Source: Lingula anatina (Eukaryota; Brachiopoda; Lingulata; Lingulida; Lingulidae). Taken from it: DNA of 64,000 bases. The notes under the pieces are model-generated. The model saw only the letters and a list, made by a program, of their open reading frames with translations. It ran no database searches and was not told the DNA's origin. This document shows positions 48,584 to 59,200 of the stretch, in pieces. Location of the stretch: NCBI RefSeq assembly GCF_001039355.2, contig NW_019774847.1, positions 301,607-365,606 of the forward strand. Direction: 5' to 3'. A program made the translations under genes and the position numbers. Every line of letters begins with the position of its first letter. Position 1 is the stretch's first letter.

Positions 48584-51500
48584 TTAAAAAGGCTTTTCTA
48601 AAAAAGCTGTATATTGTATTGTAGTAAATGGGAGATTATCCTCTGTGTGTACTGTGGATGTCAAGGCACTCACATGCAGTGCTCCAGTCTTAAGGGATCG
48701 GCCCCGTCATGGACATGTGATGATTGCTTTGATATAGCGAGGAGGTCAAAGAAAGGTGGGTAATACACAATTTATATATACACACACTGGACAGTAGAAG
48801 TGTCACCCCTACTGAACCAATCCTTTGGGGGAGATAAATGATTGTGGAATGATATGCTCTTGGTATCATTCTATTAACATCAAATTTCACAATTCCATGG
48901 TACAGCGGTTTTATACTCATTAGTCACATGATAAGTAGACCAGGCATTATAACTTTGATTACTCTGATTCAGGGGGTGACAATTCTATTTAACTGTTTTC
49001 CTTCACCAAAAATTTATCCGAGCAACTATTATACTAAGATTTTCAAAAAGCATACTGATTTTCAAAAATGTCAGAGTGATATGTGAGAAATAATTGCTGG
49101 TCCATTTGGGATGACCAATGCAGAGATTTTATCATAAGTGCTGAACCTATTTCACCATTGATTGATATTGGGCAGGTTGCCTGCAGGTTTAACCATGTCT
49201 GTTAAAAGTGACTATTTCTTTACATTTTTGCATAGAATGTCCCTTCGTGAAGAAGGGGTTTTTCTTTTTTTCTCCACTACATGAAATATAATGTGGATTT
49301 GAATATAAAAAGGGTGTAACTTACATTGTATGCCTTTATATGCTATAGATTTTTCTTTATCAGAGATTTGGACAGTAATATTTTTTTAAGTGTATGTAGC
49401 TGCTTTTAATATGTTGTTCAGTAATACTCTTCACATCTTTCTTTGTCATCTTAGGCCAAGCCAGAAGTCCAAAGTTTTCTCCTCTTCACAAGAAGAATGA
49501 TACAAACTGGTTGATGGAGAAGTTTAACAAGGAAAAACTTGAAGCTGCCGGCCAGGGAGAAAGTAGTGCTGATAAAAAAAGAAAATATTCATCAGACAGC
49601 TCAGAGGAAGATCATCAAAGTCCTAATCAGAAAAAAAGAAAGCATCTTTCTTTCACCAATGTTTCAAACTCTGCAACAAATTCTTCAGATTTGTCCAAGT
49701 CCACCAGTAAACAAGGTAAACGCAAATACAAAAAGAGACGGTCCACATTAAAGAAAGATCTAGATGAAGATTTGAACAAGGATACTTCTGCGGGCAAAAG
49801 TGGAGATTCTGCTATTTTGAGACGGCAAAGAAGGTCATGCTCTTTGACACAAATCCCCTTGGTGGTAACTGGAAAGACTGCACGTCTGCTCAAAGGACTA
49901 GAAATTGATATGACTCCAAAGCACAATTTGAGTTCAGTAAGACCTGCAATAATTGCACAGGAAGCCCCGAAGACATTAGGCAATGAGCTGAGAAAATTGG
50001 CCATTTCTATGACACCAAAATTTGACTATTCCAGCATGGCAATAGGGGCAACAAGTGACTCGTTTAAGTCTCAAAAGAAGAAAGGTCACAGCCCTGCTAA
50101 GAATGATAGTGAGTCTGCAATGACTAAGAGTCCTGCAGAGAAGACTGATTCTGTAGTCAATGCCAGCAAAAGCACATGCACTAGCAGTAAAGCACAGTGT
50201 GCTGAAGACAAGAGTAGAGACTTGAACATAGATGTGGAAGACCTTCCTCCAAAGATTACAGGCAGATCAAGCATAAAAAGACTGACCTTGGAAGATATGA
50301 AAAAGGAAGAAAAAGGCACCTCGGGTGGAGGGGATCCTACTAGTACCCAGCTACCAAAAGGCCTCTCTGTGCCATCTTTCACAGAGGTGAGTGTTAGTCG
50401 TGCTAGCTCTTCATCTTCATCTTCCATGCCATCTTTGTGTACTTCAGAACCTGTTGAGTTGAACGCCAGAGTGGTAAAAGAGTTAAAGGGTTTGGTCATC
50501 GACATGACCCCCAAATACAGGCACCCGGTATGTGGAATTAGCGGGGGTTACTCGGTGCCTGATTGCAGTCGGCCATATTCCAGTCTCACCAGAAGCAGTT
50601 CAGATAGTGGTATAGAGTCCAGTAGCAGTAACAGTAATAGTCTACCTTGCCCAGACATCTCGCCTGCCATAGACCTTGCTACGGAACTTGATGCTGAGAC
50701 AGCAGAGGATTTGAAACTTGAAAGTCAAGATGGTGCTGCTAATTGTAGCATGGAAAAGACTCCCAGGAAAAATGAGTTGAAGACAAGTTCTGAAACATAT
50801 TTGAAGAAAGGTAGTTCCCAACTGGAGAGGGAGCTGAAATATCTTAACATAGATATGACCAGTAAGTATAGTAACCCAAGTACCTATAAGTCTGCTGAGA
50901 AGTCTTTGATGAAGGAGAAAGCTCATCGCCAGAAACTGATCAAATCTGCAAAGAAGGCTACTGTGTCCCTCGAATACATGTCAGGAGAAGGAAATGTGAT
51001 TCAGATAGTGCCTACGAAGACACTCCAGGAACAAAATATCAAAGACGAAGAAGTTGGCCCAAAATCTGCGCTGGAGCAAAAAAGTCCTCCAGCAAAACCA
51101 GACCAGGATCATGGTTATACAGGGCTCCGAAACATGATGAAAACAAGGACAAAAGAAGAAGTAGAATTTAGCGATGTTCCTCTTTTTAAAACACAGGAGC
51201 TTAAAAACCTTACTATTGATATGAATCTGAAACAGGGGTTTCTACAAGTTTGGAACTTTACAAATAAGTATGGTCAAAACGGTAGCAAGACTGAAACAAA
51301 AGCTCAGAGTAAACCACAAAAAGCATGTGCAAAGAAACCAGACAAAGAAGTTTACAAAATGAGAGATACTGAAAATACTCTTTTCAGTCTATCATCAGAG
51401 AAGAAGCCGACAAGCGAACCAAAACATACTCTTTGTAATGAGCTGCAATTGGGCACTGGCAGGAGTGATGGGGACCAAGTTAAAGAAATGCAATGCAAGG

Positions 51501-51730
51501 TCGAGGGAGAATCTGCTAGTAAAGCAGCCTCACTGATGAAGCTAAATAAGCAGTTGGACATTGACATGACTCCCAAACATACAGCACACAGGCACATAGT
51601 GCACAGTGAGGGGAAAGTAAGCACTAGAAACTCCACACAGGCTATGCAGCAAACCTGCCAAACTAGGAGCACTAGAATAAGACGTTCACTTAGTTATGAT
51701 GATCTCAAAGATCAAGAAAACAATCTGTGA
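45163..51730 (+). CDS. PHF7/G2E3-like PHD-RING protein with long motif-repeat tail
   Basis: Nine coding exons: 45163-45205, 45388-45482, 45699-45803, 46191-46315, 47053-47233, 47492-47598, 47892-48008, 48625-48755, 49455-51730. They give 1059 residues plus TGA. Residues 18-130 form an extended PHD ([51 protein letters not shown]). Residues 148-205 form a RING-like finger (CAICMCAV to FFKCPLCN). Residues 258-300 form a further PHD ([24 protein letters not shown]). This set is that of PHF7 and G2E3, E3 ubiquitin ligases acting in the nucleus. No HECT domain follows, so it is nearer PHF7. Instead one giant exon codes a 750-residue Lys/Ser-rich disordered tail with six copies of L-x-x-L-x-I-D-M-T-P-K. 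The intron between exons 4 and 5 holds the 189-N gap. Exon 1 follows a noncoding exon ending at 44594. Confidence 0.88.
46393..46581. other. Assembly gap of 189 Ns
   Basis: Lies in the intron between exons 46191-46315 and 47053-47233, so no coding sequence needs to be missing. It ends in a poly-A/GAAA tract. Confidence 0.95.
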
Positions 51731-51774
51731 CTGTGGTCATTGGCAGTCTGGTACTTTGAATATGTAAATGTCTG

Positions 51775-51786
<12 letters not shown>

Positions 51787-51830
<44 letters not shown>

Positions 51831-51842
51831 TATATATATATA
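51787..51842. repeat. (TA)n microsatellite
   Basis: About 28 TA units, 57 bases after the PHF7-like stop codon, so within its 3' untranslated region. Confidence 0.9.
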
Positions 51843-52589
51843 TTCAGAATTTTTGCTTCTTTCAGCCACTTGCTTTAATGTGTACGGTTTGTACAGCAGT
51901 AATTATTAATATATGTAAATGTGATGTGAAAGCATGGGTGTATGTAATTGCAGAAACATGGATATTTTGTCCCTTTCATGTTTTTTTTTTCATATAAGCT
52001 TTATTGAAGACCAGAATCTGTACTTTAAGTGAATTGTTTATTATAATTCTAATTCTTTATATAATAATTTTTAATGAATTGGTAGATAATTGTAATATGC
52101 GAATTATAATAGTAATTAAGTAATTGTTTTGATAACATTAACAGTGATGATGTGTATGAAATATTTGCTTTTCATGGTGGGTGGGTGGGGGGACTTTTTT
52201 CTTTGGTCAAATGTGTTCAATTTTTGGCAGAACTTATCATTTTGGTCAGTTGTGTACAATTTTTGACATGGCTTTCATTTCTTGTGAGGAATGAAAACAT
52301 TCAAGTTACTGACAAAAATTCAAAATTGTACTCTCTACTGCAGAATCTCTCAATATAAGTAATAAATAGATCTCCCACTAATGGGCAAGTCTTGTTTATT
52401 AACATGAAAGTGCCATATGTAATGATAATTTACTGTTAAGGTCATTTTCCATTCATCACATATTTGGTATTTTTTTTTTGTACATAACCTTTATTGTCAA
52501 ATAAAGAATGAATGACCACCATTGCGTAATTTTTCCACATTGTAAATCGTTCTTTTACTTACACTACTACACATGATTTAACACTGGCA

Positions 52590-52612
52590 GTAGTAGTAGT
52601 AGTAGTAGTAGT

Positions 52613-52650
<38 letters not shown>

Positions 52651-52660
52651 TAGTAGTAGT
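52590..52660. repeat. (AGT)n(AGC)n compound trinucleotide repeat
   Basis: About nine AGT units run into about fourteen AGC/AAC units and back to AGT. Confidence 0.9.
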
Positions 52661-54252
52661 GTACGTAAAAGAGAATATTCGGCCCATTTTTAACAAAAGG
52701 GGTTTCAAGCAAATAGTTTTATTCGTGTGGATTGTTATCATGCTGCTTTTTATATAAAGGGTCAATGTAAGCCAAATTTTAGGTCTAAGTATTTACTTTT
52801 AAGTTGACCTTTTTTAATTTATTAATTTCAATTTCTACATATAAAGCCAAAAAGTTTTTATTAGGAAATGAGTTATCAAAAAATGAGAACTGGACTGTAT
52901 TGAGGATTACATATAGATATGACTGGTAAGTTATTGGTTTATTGCAGTTGGGCCAAATTTTTTTTATGTTGAATATTAGTTATAACTTAATCAGTGGGAT
53001 AAAACCCTGGAAAATGGAGGTCACAACCTTATGACTGGATTAATTCAAGAATGTTTTGGCTATAAAAAAAAATTTATATTTGCATTTGATTACCTTAAAT
53101 GCCCCCCCCCCCCAAAAAAAAAAAAAAAAATAATAATAAAATAAATAAATCAAGTATTTCATTATTGGGAACTGAGTTCAAATCACTAGATTCATCATAA
53201 ATTCTCAAATTAAGTAATTAAGCTTCTTTTTTTTTATAGAGACTAAAAATATATCACAAAATCCATCTGGTTAAAGCTGAAAACCCGTCTTGGTTAAAAT
53301 AGAATAGCTCTGCACTGAATAACAGTAGTTGTAACTAAATCCTGTGTATGACATCCACCCCGAGTTTAAGGTATTTAGGCAACGCGAAAAAAAGCATAAC
53401 CACACTGTAAGCACCTGTAGCAATGCTATGCCACTCTAGTTTGATATACAGATAAGTGTATTAAAAGTCCATCTTTCAGCTTTGATGAAAGGGTTACAAT
53501 ACACAATCATTTATAAAGCAAGATCAAAAGTATCCAAAATATTGATTTTTTTTAAATATAATAATCTAATCTTGCCCATTTTCAAAGTTGCACAGGTGAT
53601 TGTATAATACAATCAAAAACATAAAAGAATATTCTGATCATACCAGATTTTGACCTTCACTTCTGGCTTACAAGTAACCCTAGCAGGTGTCAGCTCAAGT
53701 GGAGTTTTCCATTGAATGAAACAGTGTCCATAAGGCCAGATCCTTTGAAAAACTTGACTATTGTTTTGGACAGCGAGTTGTCAATGTTAATTTGAAACAA
53801 ATCAGCATCGTTGCTTCCCCATCATAACAGTACCAAGAAATGTATTCCTTTCCATTTCCTGAAACATGGACAGGTGTAGGTGAATACAGATGCACACATA
53901 CTGCACTCACCTAGCTATTATCATAATAGGCAGTAAACTATGTTTAGAGAAAGATTGAAGAGTTTGTTATAGAAGTATAACAGAAATTTGTAAATACCAT
54001 TGATCTTTAATTGACTTGGGCTACCAGACCCATATTTTAAACATTTTCTAATGCAGTGAAGCATTTCTCATATTGTACATTTTTTTTTTCGATTGTTTGT
54101 TTCATCGATTGCTTCAAAGCAATTTGAAAAAAAACTAAAGAAAATAGCGTGATAACAAGTTTGACTAAAATACCAATTCTTGTTTATGTATAAGAAATTC
54201 AAAGACATACTATTCTCAGTCAAGGAAAAATTTTTTTTCTTTTTCTTTCCAG

Positions 54253-55965
54253 GAACCAACTGAAAGTCCTATTGAACTTGATGATGAAACTTCCTCCCAT
54301 GCTTCAGAATCAGAGTATCTTGATTTGGATAAACTGCATATCCCCTCTTTTCATTCTAAGAATCTGAACATAACAGCTTGCTCTCCCAGTCAAGGATCAG
54401 TTGGGCAACATCATCTAATTTATACAGCTGAGGAGAGTTTTGAGGAGGAATATGAAGAAGTTGACATTTTATATGACGAGGGATGTGTCAAGAAGGCAAA
54501 TGTTGTTGATGAGGAGTTTGAATTGGTTGACCTTTCAGAAAATGATGTTATATATGTTAAGACTGTAGCTCAGGGTGAGAAGGAAAAAGAAATTGAATTG
54601 GCAGAAAGTGAAGGATGTTCTAACAAAATTGATCAGCCCAGGAATGCCAAGGCAGTCTACATGGAAATTTTCCTCGCATATTGTGAGCAGTTTATAGAGA
54701 AAATGAACAATACTAGGGAGAAGTGTAAAGTTCCTGACCACCGAAAGACGAAGGGCTATATTGAGAAAAAAGACCAGGTTAGCAGTAGTGAGACATACAA
54801 GGTATGTTCTGCATGCCCTGAAAACTCACCATCATGTGACCCGGTCAGTTCACTGCCCAGCAGCCCGGCCAGTTGTGAAGAGAAGTATCACATTAAAGGT
54901 GATGACAATTGCCAGCATGTTGAGGCACTTGAGGACTGGGATAGTGGTTACTGTGAATTCACAGCTCTGGCCTTAGGAGATTCAAAAATAGATGCTTCTC
55001 CTTCAACATCAAAGGTCAAAGGAGTCAACTTTCCTGCTGAACTGTTTGCATCTGAAATTAAACCTGAAACTGAAGGACATGAAGATCAGCCAATCGGGTC
55101 AACCCCTGCAAGTGGATGCTGTGAAAATGTTTTCACACAGCCTTCCCACACAGCATCTCTGACACATTCTTCAAGTGAAATACCTGTCGCAAAGCTTTCA
55201 TGTACAGGACCACTGGCAGGGCCTTCAAACATTCCAACACTTCCACAGCCTTTTGACACACCACCACAGGTTGGACCTAGGTACACAGCACCACAATTTG
55301 GTCCTACATACACAGCACCACTTCCACAGGCTTCATACAAAGCACCACCTTCATACACAGCACCCCTTCCTCAGCCTTCATACAAAGCACCTCCTTTGTA
55401 CACAGCACCCCTTCCTCAGCCTTCAGACATGGCACCACTTCCACAGGCTTCATACAAAGCACCACCTTCATACACAGCACCCCTTCCTCAGCTTTCAGAC
55501 ATGGCACCACTTTCAAAGCCTCCATACAAAGCACCACCTTCCTACACAGCACCCCTTCCTCAGCCTTCAGACACGGCACCACTTTTGGGGTCTTCTTACA
55601 CAGCACCACAACTAGGGCCTCCTTACACAGCACCACATGTGGGACCTACATACACAGCACCACAGGTGGGGCCTATGTACACAGGACCACAGGTGGGGCC
55701 TATGTACACAACACCGCGGGTGAGGCCTTCATATACAGCACCATATTCTCAATCATCATACCCAGCGTCTCTGACACGCTTGGTTAACCTGATACCTCTG
55801 AAACAACCTTTATGTTCACTCCCACTCTCAGAGACTTCAAACGGTGCACGTCGCCCAAACACAGCACCGCTTGCAAGACCATCAAACGCAGCACCACAAA
55901 CACAGCACTTTGATCCAGCACCATTGCCTGGCCGTCATACGTACCAGCAACACAGACAGCTTTAA
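54253..55965 (+). CDS. Terminal coding exon: acidic N-part, Tyr/Pro-repeat C-part; owner gene uncertain
   Basis: A pyrimidine-rich acceptor (CTTTCCAG, ending 54252) opens a phase-0 frame of 570 codons to TAA at 55963-55965. The first 130 residues are very acidic (ESFEEEYEEVDILYDEG, EEFELVDLSENDVIYVK). A middle part is Ser/Cys-rich. From about 55260 a repeat of 10-12 residues runs for some 170 residues, built of SYKAPPSYTAPLPQPS and QVGPMYTGP-type units. It is entirely disordered in prediction by eye; no folded domain is recognised. The upstream exon is not identified. It may be an alternative or further 3' exon of the PHF7-like gene, 2.5 kb upstream on the same strand, or a separate gene. The frame stays open for 41 more codons after the TAA with similar composition (YPAPLRQTSFPASPTAQ). 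AATAAA at 56274-56279 gives a plausible end. Confidence 0.65.
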   Translation, partial: EPTESPIELDDETSSHASESEYLDLDKLHIPSFHSKNLNITACSPSQGSVGQHHLIYTAEESFEEEYEEVDILYDEGCVKKANVVDEEFELVDLSENDVIYVKTVAQGEKEKEIELAESEGCSNKIDQPRNAKAVYMEIFLAYCEQFIEKMNNTREKCKVPDHRKTKGYIEKKDQVSSSETYKVCSACPENSPSCDPVSSLPSSPASCEEKYHIKGDDNCQHVEALEDWDSGYCEFTALALGDSKIDASPSTSKVKGVNFPAELFASEIKPETEGHEDQPIGSTPASGCCENVFTQPSHTASLTHSSSEIPVAKLSCTGPLAGPSNIPTLPQPFDTPPQVGPRYTAPQFGPTYTAPLPQASYKAPPSYTAPLPQPSYKAPPLYTAPLPQPSDMAPLPQASYKAPPSYTAPLPQLSDMAPLSKPPYKAPPSYTAPLPQPSDTAPLLGSSYTAPQLGPPYTAPHVGPTYTAPQVGPMYTGPQVGPMYTTPRVRPSYTAPYSQSSYPASLTRLVNLIPLKQPLCSLPLSETSNGARRPNTAPLARPSNAAPQTQHFDPAPLPGRHTYQQHRQL

Positions 55966-56273
55966 TACCCAGCACCACTGAGACAAACTTCCTTTCCTGC
56001 ATCGCCGACAGCACAGTTATCCGGACTCTCCTTGTTGTACAGTGCAATATACAAAACCAAATGTCGTGGCCGTTACCAAGGGTGGAGATGACAGGGTTGA
56101 GCAGCTTCAGTTGGTTGTGAATGTGTGTCATTCTTTTCAAATTTGCCCCTTTGGCAAATTTTATGGCTATGATACTGGTAAAGGGCTAAGGTTACCAAGA
56201 TCAACCAATCGATTGCCAAAAAGCATCTCCAGCAAAAGTACATTATCCGTAAATTAAATATACTATTTATATA

Positions 56274-56279
56274 AATAAA
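56274..56279 (+). terminator. Polyadenylation signal AATAAA
   Basis: Canonical hexamer about 310 bases after the 54253-55965 stop codon, in an AT-rich stretch. Confidence 0.5.
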
Positions 56280-59200
56280 AAACTAATATACAGTAATAAC
56301 TTATTTACAGCTATAAGAAATACATATCTTTATTATACAAGCATATGGTAATACGAGTTATCAACGAGGACCGTGTGGATGGATGTACTTAAGTTTGATA
56401 TAATTTAAATGCGTCTGCACAGCAGGTTCAACGGTATCCTGGCTTGCACCATCTTGGCCCAGTAAAAACGAGAAAAACTGAACGCAGGGCCGCTTGATGC
56501 TAAACTGCCGTATGCACCAGCTGTATATAGTACCGTTTGAACATTTATATTGAATTTTGAATATTTTGTGATCCATTTTAATTTTTCGTTTATTATTAGA
56601 TTCCAGTAGATTGTAATTAGATGCTAATATCGTTCGTTTATTGATGGGAAACTATTGGTTATTTTTAGGATGCTCATAAATTGTGATTAGTATAAGTTGC
56701 TATGAGTATCAGTTTTGTGACGTCAGATATGATGTTTTTTTTTTTTTTTTTTTTTTTTTAGTTAACGAAACAGATTATTTAAAGCGTTAGACCCAGATTG
56801 GTGGATCAATTTATTATTAGGGTGTGATTTCAAAGAACTTTCTATCATTTATTTTTGATCACATGCTTGCTCTTCTTTCTTAATGTCTTGTTTAATTTCG
56901 TGTGAAGCACGTTGGTGAATTGTTTCAATCACAAAATTTCGTTAACATATCCATTCAAGTAATATAAATAGATGTTTATTTTTCACTGAAATGATTTTTT
57001 TTCCTAGGCATCCCCTTAATTCTTTTTGATTGATTTCATTTTATGTACTTTTTATCTCATTTTCCCTCTTCCTTTTTTTTAATAAAATCTTTATGCCAAG
57101 CAGGAACCTTCTCTTATTGCTGTCTGCGTCTGATTTTCATTTTTTTTTCTTTTTTTTTTTCGTTTTTTCATTAGAGTATCCGTCAAGCTCTTTCTGCGGT
57201 TAGGTCTTCCACATGTGGTTTCAGAGGCGCTGCGTTTGTCACAGCATAATGGTATCTTTTAAACTTATTCATGGCACGACCATATGTTAAATCACTAGAT
57301 GAAAATTATCTGATATTTCATGGTAATGGAGACCAGGCCACCAGATTGATAATATGGAAACTCAATAACCGTGCGGTCGGCTATAATAGTATGATAAGGA
57401 AGAGGGTTCTTAAAAAGAATAAGACTCGCTAAAGACTAGACGATCGCTAAAAGTTTGCATATGTAACCTCGGATAATCTTGATGTTAACTTTTGTTGAAA
57501 TTTTTAAGTAGCCAGACGGTCCTCTACGCACCGTGTCCCCTAGAAGGGTGACAGTAAGAAGCGCCCGCGTTTGGTTATTACTGTGTGGCGCCTGCACATC
57601 GACGTGGGGAACTGTCACCTTTGATGTCCGCGTTAACTAGCAGCCGAAAACCGATCCACCCACCTGACGATAAGCGTCATTACCAAATTATGCTACGACA
57701 TCGCTTAAAAGCTATCCTATTCTTCCCTCGTTGATTCCGAGCTCTGATAATGTCTCCATGCTTCTTCCTTTCATACGCCCGACGAGGCAAGGATAAAAGC
57801 CAAGGAGACAACTTCGGCTCCTCGGCGTTCTGTGCAATGCTGGCTAGTGTTTACGTTTTCAATTAGCTGGGCGGTATGATGACTTTATTGTGAATACTCT
57901 GGTGCACCTCTCCTTTTCAAACTACCATTATTCTCTACAGATTATCCACATAGCCCGTCGGCAGCCGTGATATGTATATAGTAAAATGTACCTAATATCA
58001 TAATTTGAGTTTAATAGGAATATTAAAGCTAGTGATCACGGTACACTACAAGTGCAGGAAATGAAACGTGTTGGACCTTCAAGACCTTCAAATTATCACT
58101 TGGAATAAGATTAGGTGGTAGAAATGTTTTAATGTTCACTTTCATTGTCCAAACTGGGCACTATATTTAAAGATAAGTCACCAGCTGGGATTGAAGTCGT
58201 GTCAAAATTAGGAACACAAATTACCTGCTCTCGCGGCCAGTGACATTTACATTTTAGTGGAGCGCCTGAAAATCGCTGGAAAATTCACAGGCCAATACCA
58301 ACTATTGCTTAATCAATGCCTGTCATATAAAAGCAGTTTATATAGCAATTATATTTTGTCATTATTGAAACCAGTGTGAAATGAACAGATACTCATGGAA
58401 AGTAATCATATCACACCGTCCCAATGACGTGATTGCAACAGACCTGACGCGCATCTCCGTCTAATTTAACTTTTTTTGTCAATACTTGCGTTTCTCTGGG
58501 TGAAATGAAGCGTTTAATTCCGCTGCGGTCGGATTATCCAGAACCTCTTGTGTAAAATATTACTTCATTTTCAGGTTTTCCAACAAGTAACTATATTAAT
58601 CAGAAAATACTATTTATTCCACACTATTCTAAAGACAGTTATTCGGCATTATCGTGATTGGGAAAACAACGAGGATATTTTAATTAAAGAGAGCACGTTT
58701 TTATGACGACAAATCAGTAATGGCTTCGCGAAAGTTCAGTGCCTGTATTTCATTTTAAGCTCACCAGCTATGTTCTCCATTAGTTTTATTAATTTAAAGC
58801 ACCCGTTGTCCCACAATTAAGGGAAGAAGAATAACAATAGAAAGAAGCAAAGTAACAAAATATGTAGGATAACAAGAGTGCACAAAATTGCTGTTATAAA
58901 GATTAAAGGGTTGCCTGCAAACCTTGTCAAAGAATATAATGGCATGTTCAATTAATGTCAAGAGCGAAAAGGACAGCAGTAGATCAGAGGCAGTAAAAAA
59001 AGACAAGAAGCAGTCGATAAATGCATTTTATGCCCTTAATGCTCCTTATTACCTCAGTCGCAAATGAGTTTTATTATTCACTTGATTGAGGAAAGATTTT
59101 AAGAATATTTGCCGATCGTCATTTTGTCTGTGACATCGTGCACATGCAGCATGGATGTCTTCATTTAAAAGTATTGTCAAACTGTATGGCCTCGGACCCT

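Larger units (their letters stand above)
51731..54252. other. 3' flank or intron between the PHF7-like exon and the 54253 exon
   Basis: Contains a (TA)n microsatellite (51787-51842), a (AGT)n(AGC)n tract (52590-52660), a tandem pair near 52203-52270, AATAAA at 52499-52504, a poly-C/poly-A stretch (53102-53131) and a decayed motif-like piece at 52885-52935. It may be the 3' untranslated region followed by spacer, or an intron if the 54253 exon belongs to the same gene. Confidence 0.5.

Noticed and set aside
55175-55636. Long open frames in other registers and on the minus strand
   Set aside because: They are by-products of the 30-36-base repeat of the Tyr/Pro-rich exon.
56042-56257. 71-codon frame after the Tyr/Pro exon
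   Set aside because: Out of frame with the upstream exon and without an acceptor; more likely 3' untranslated sequence.
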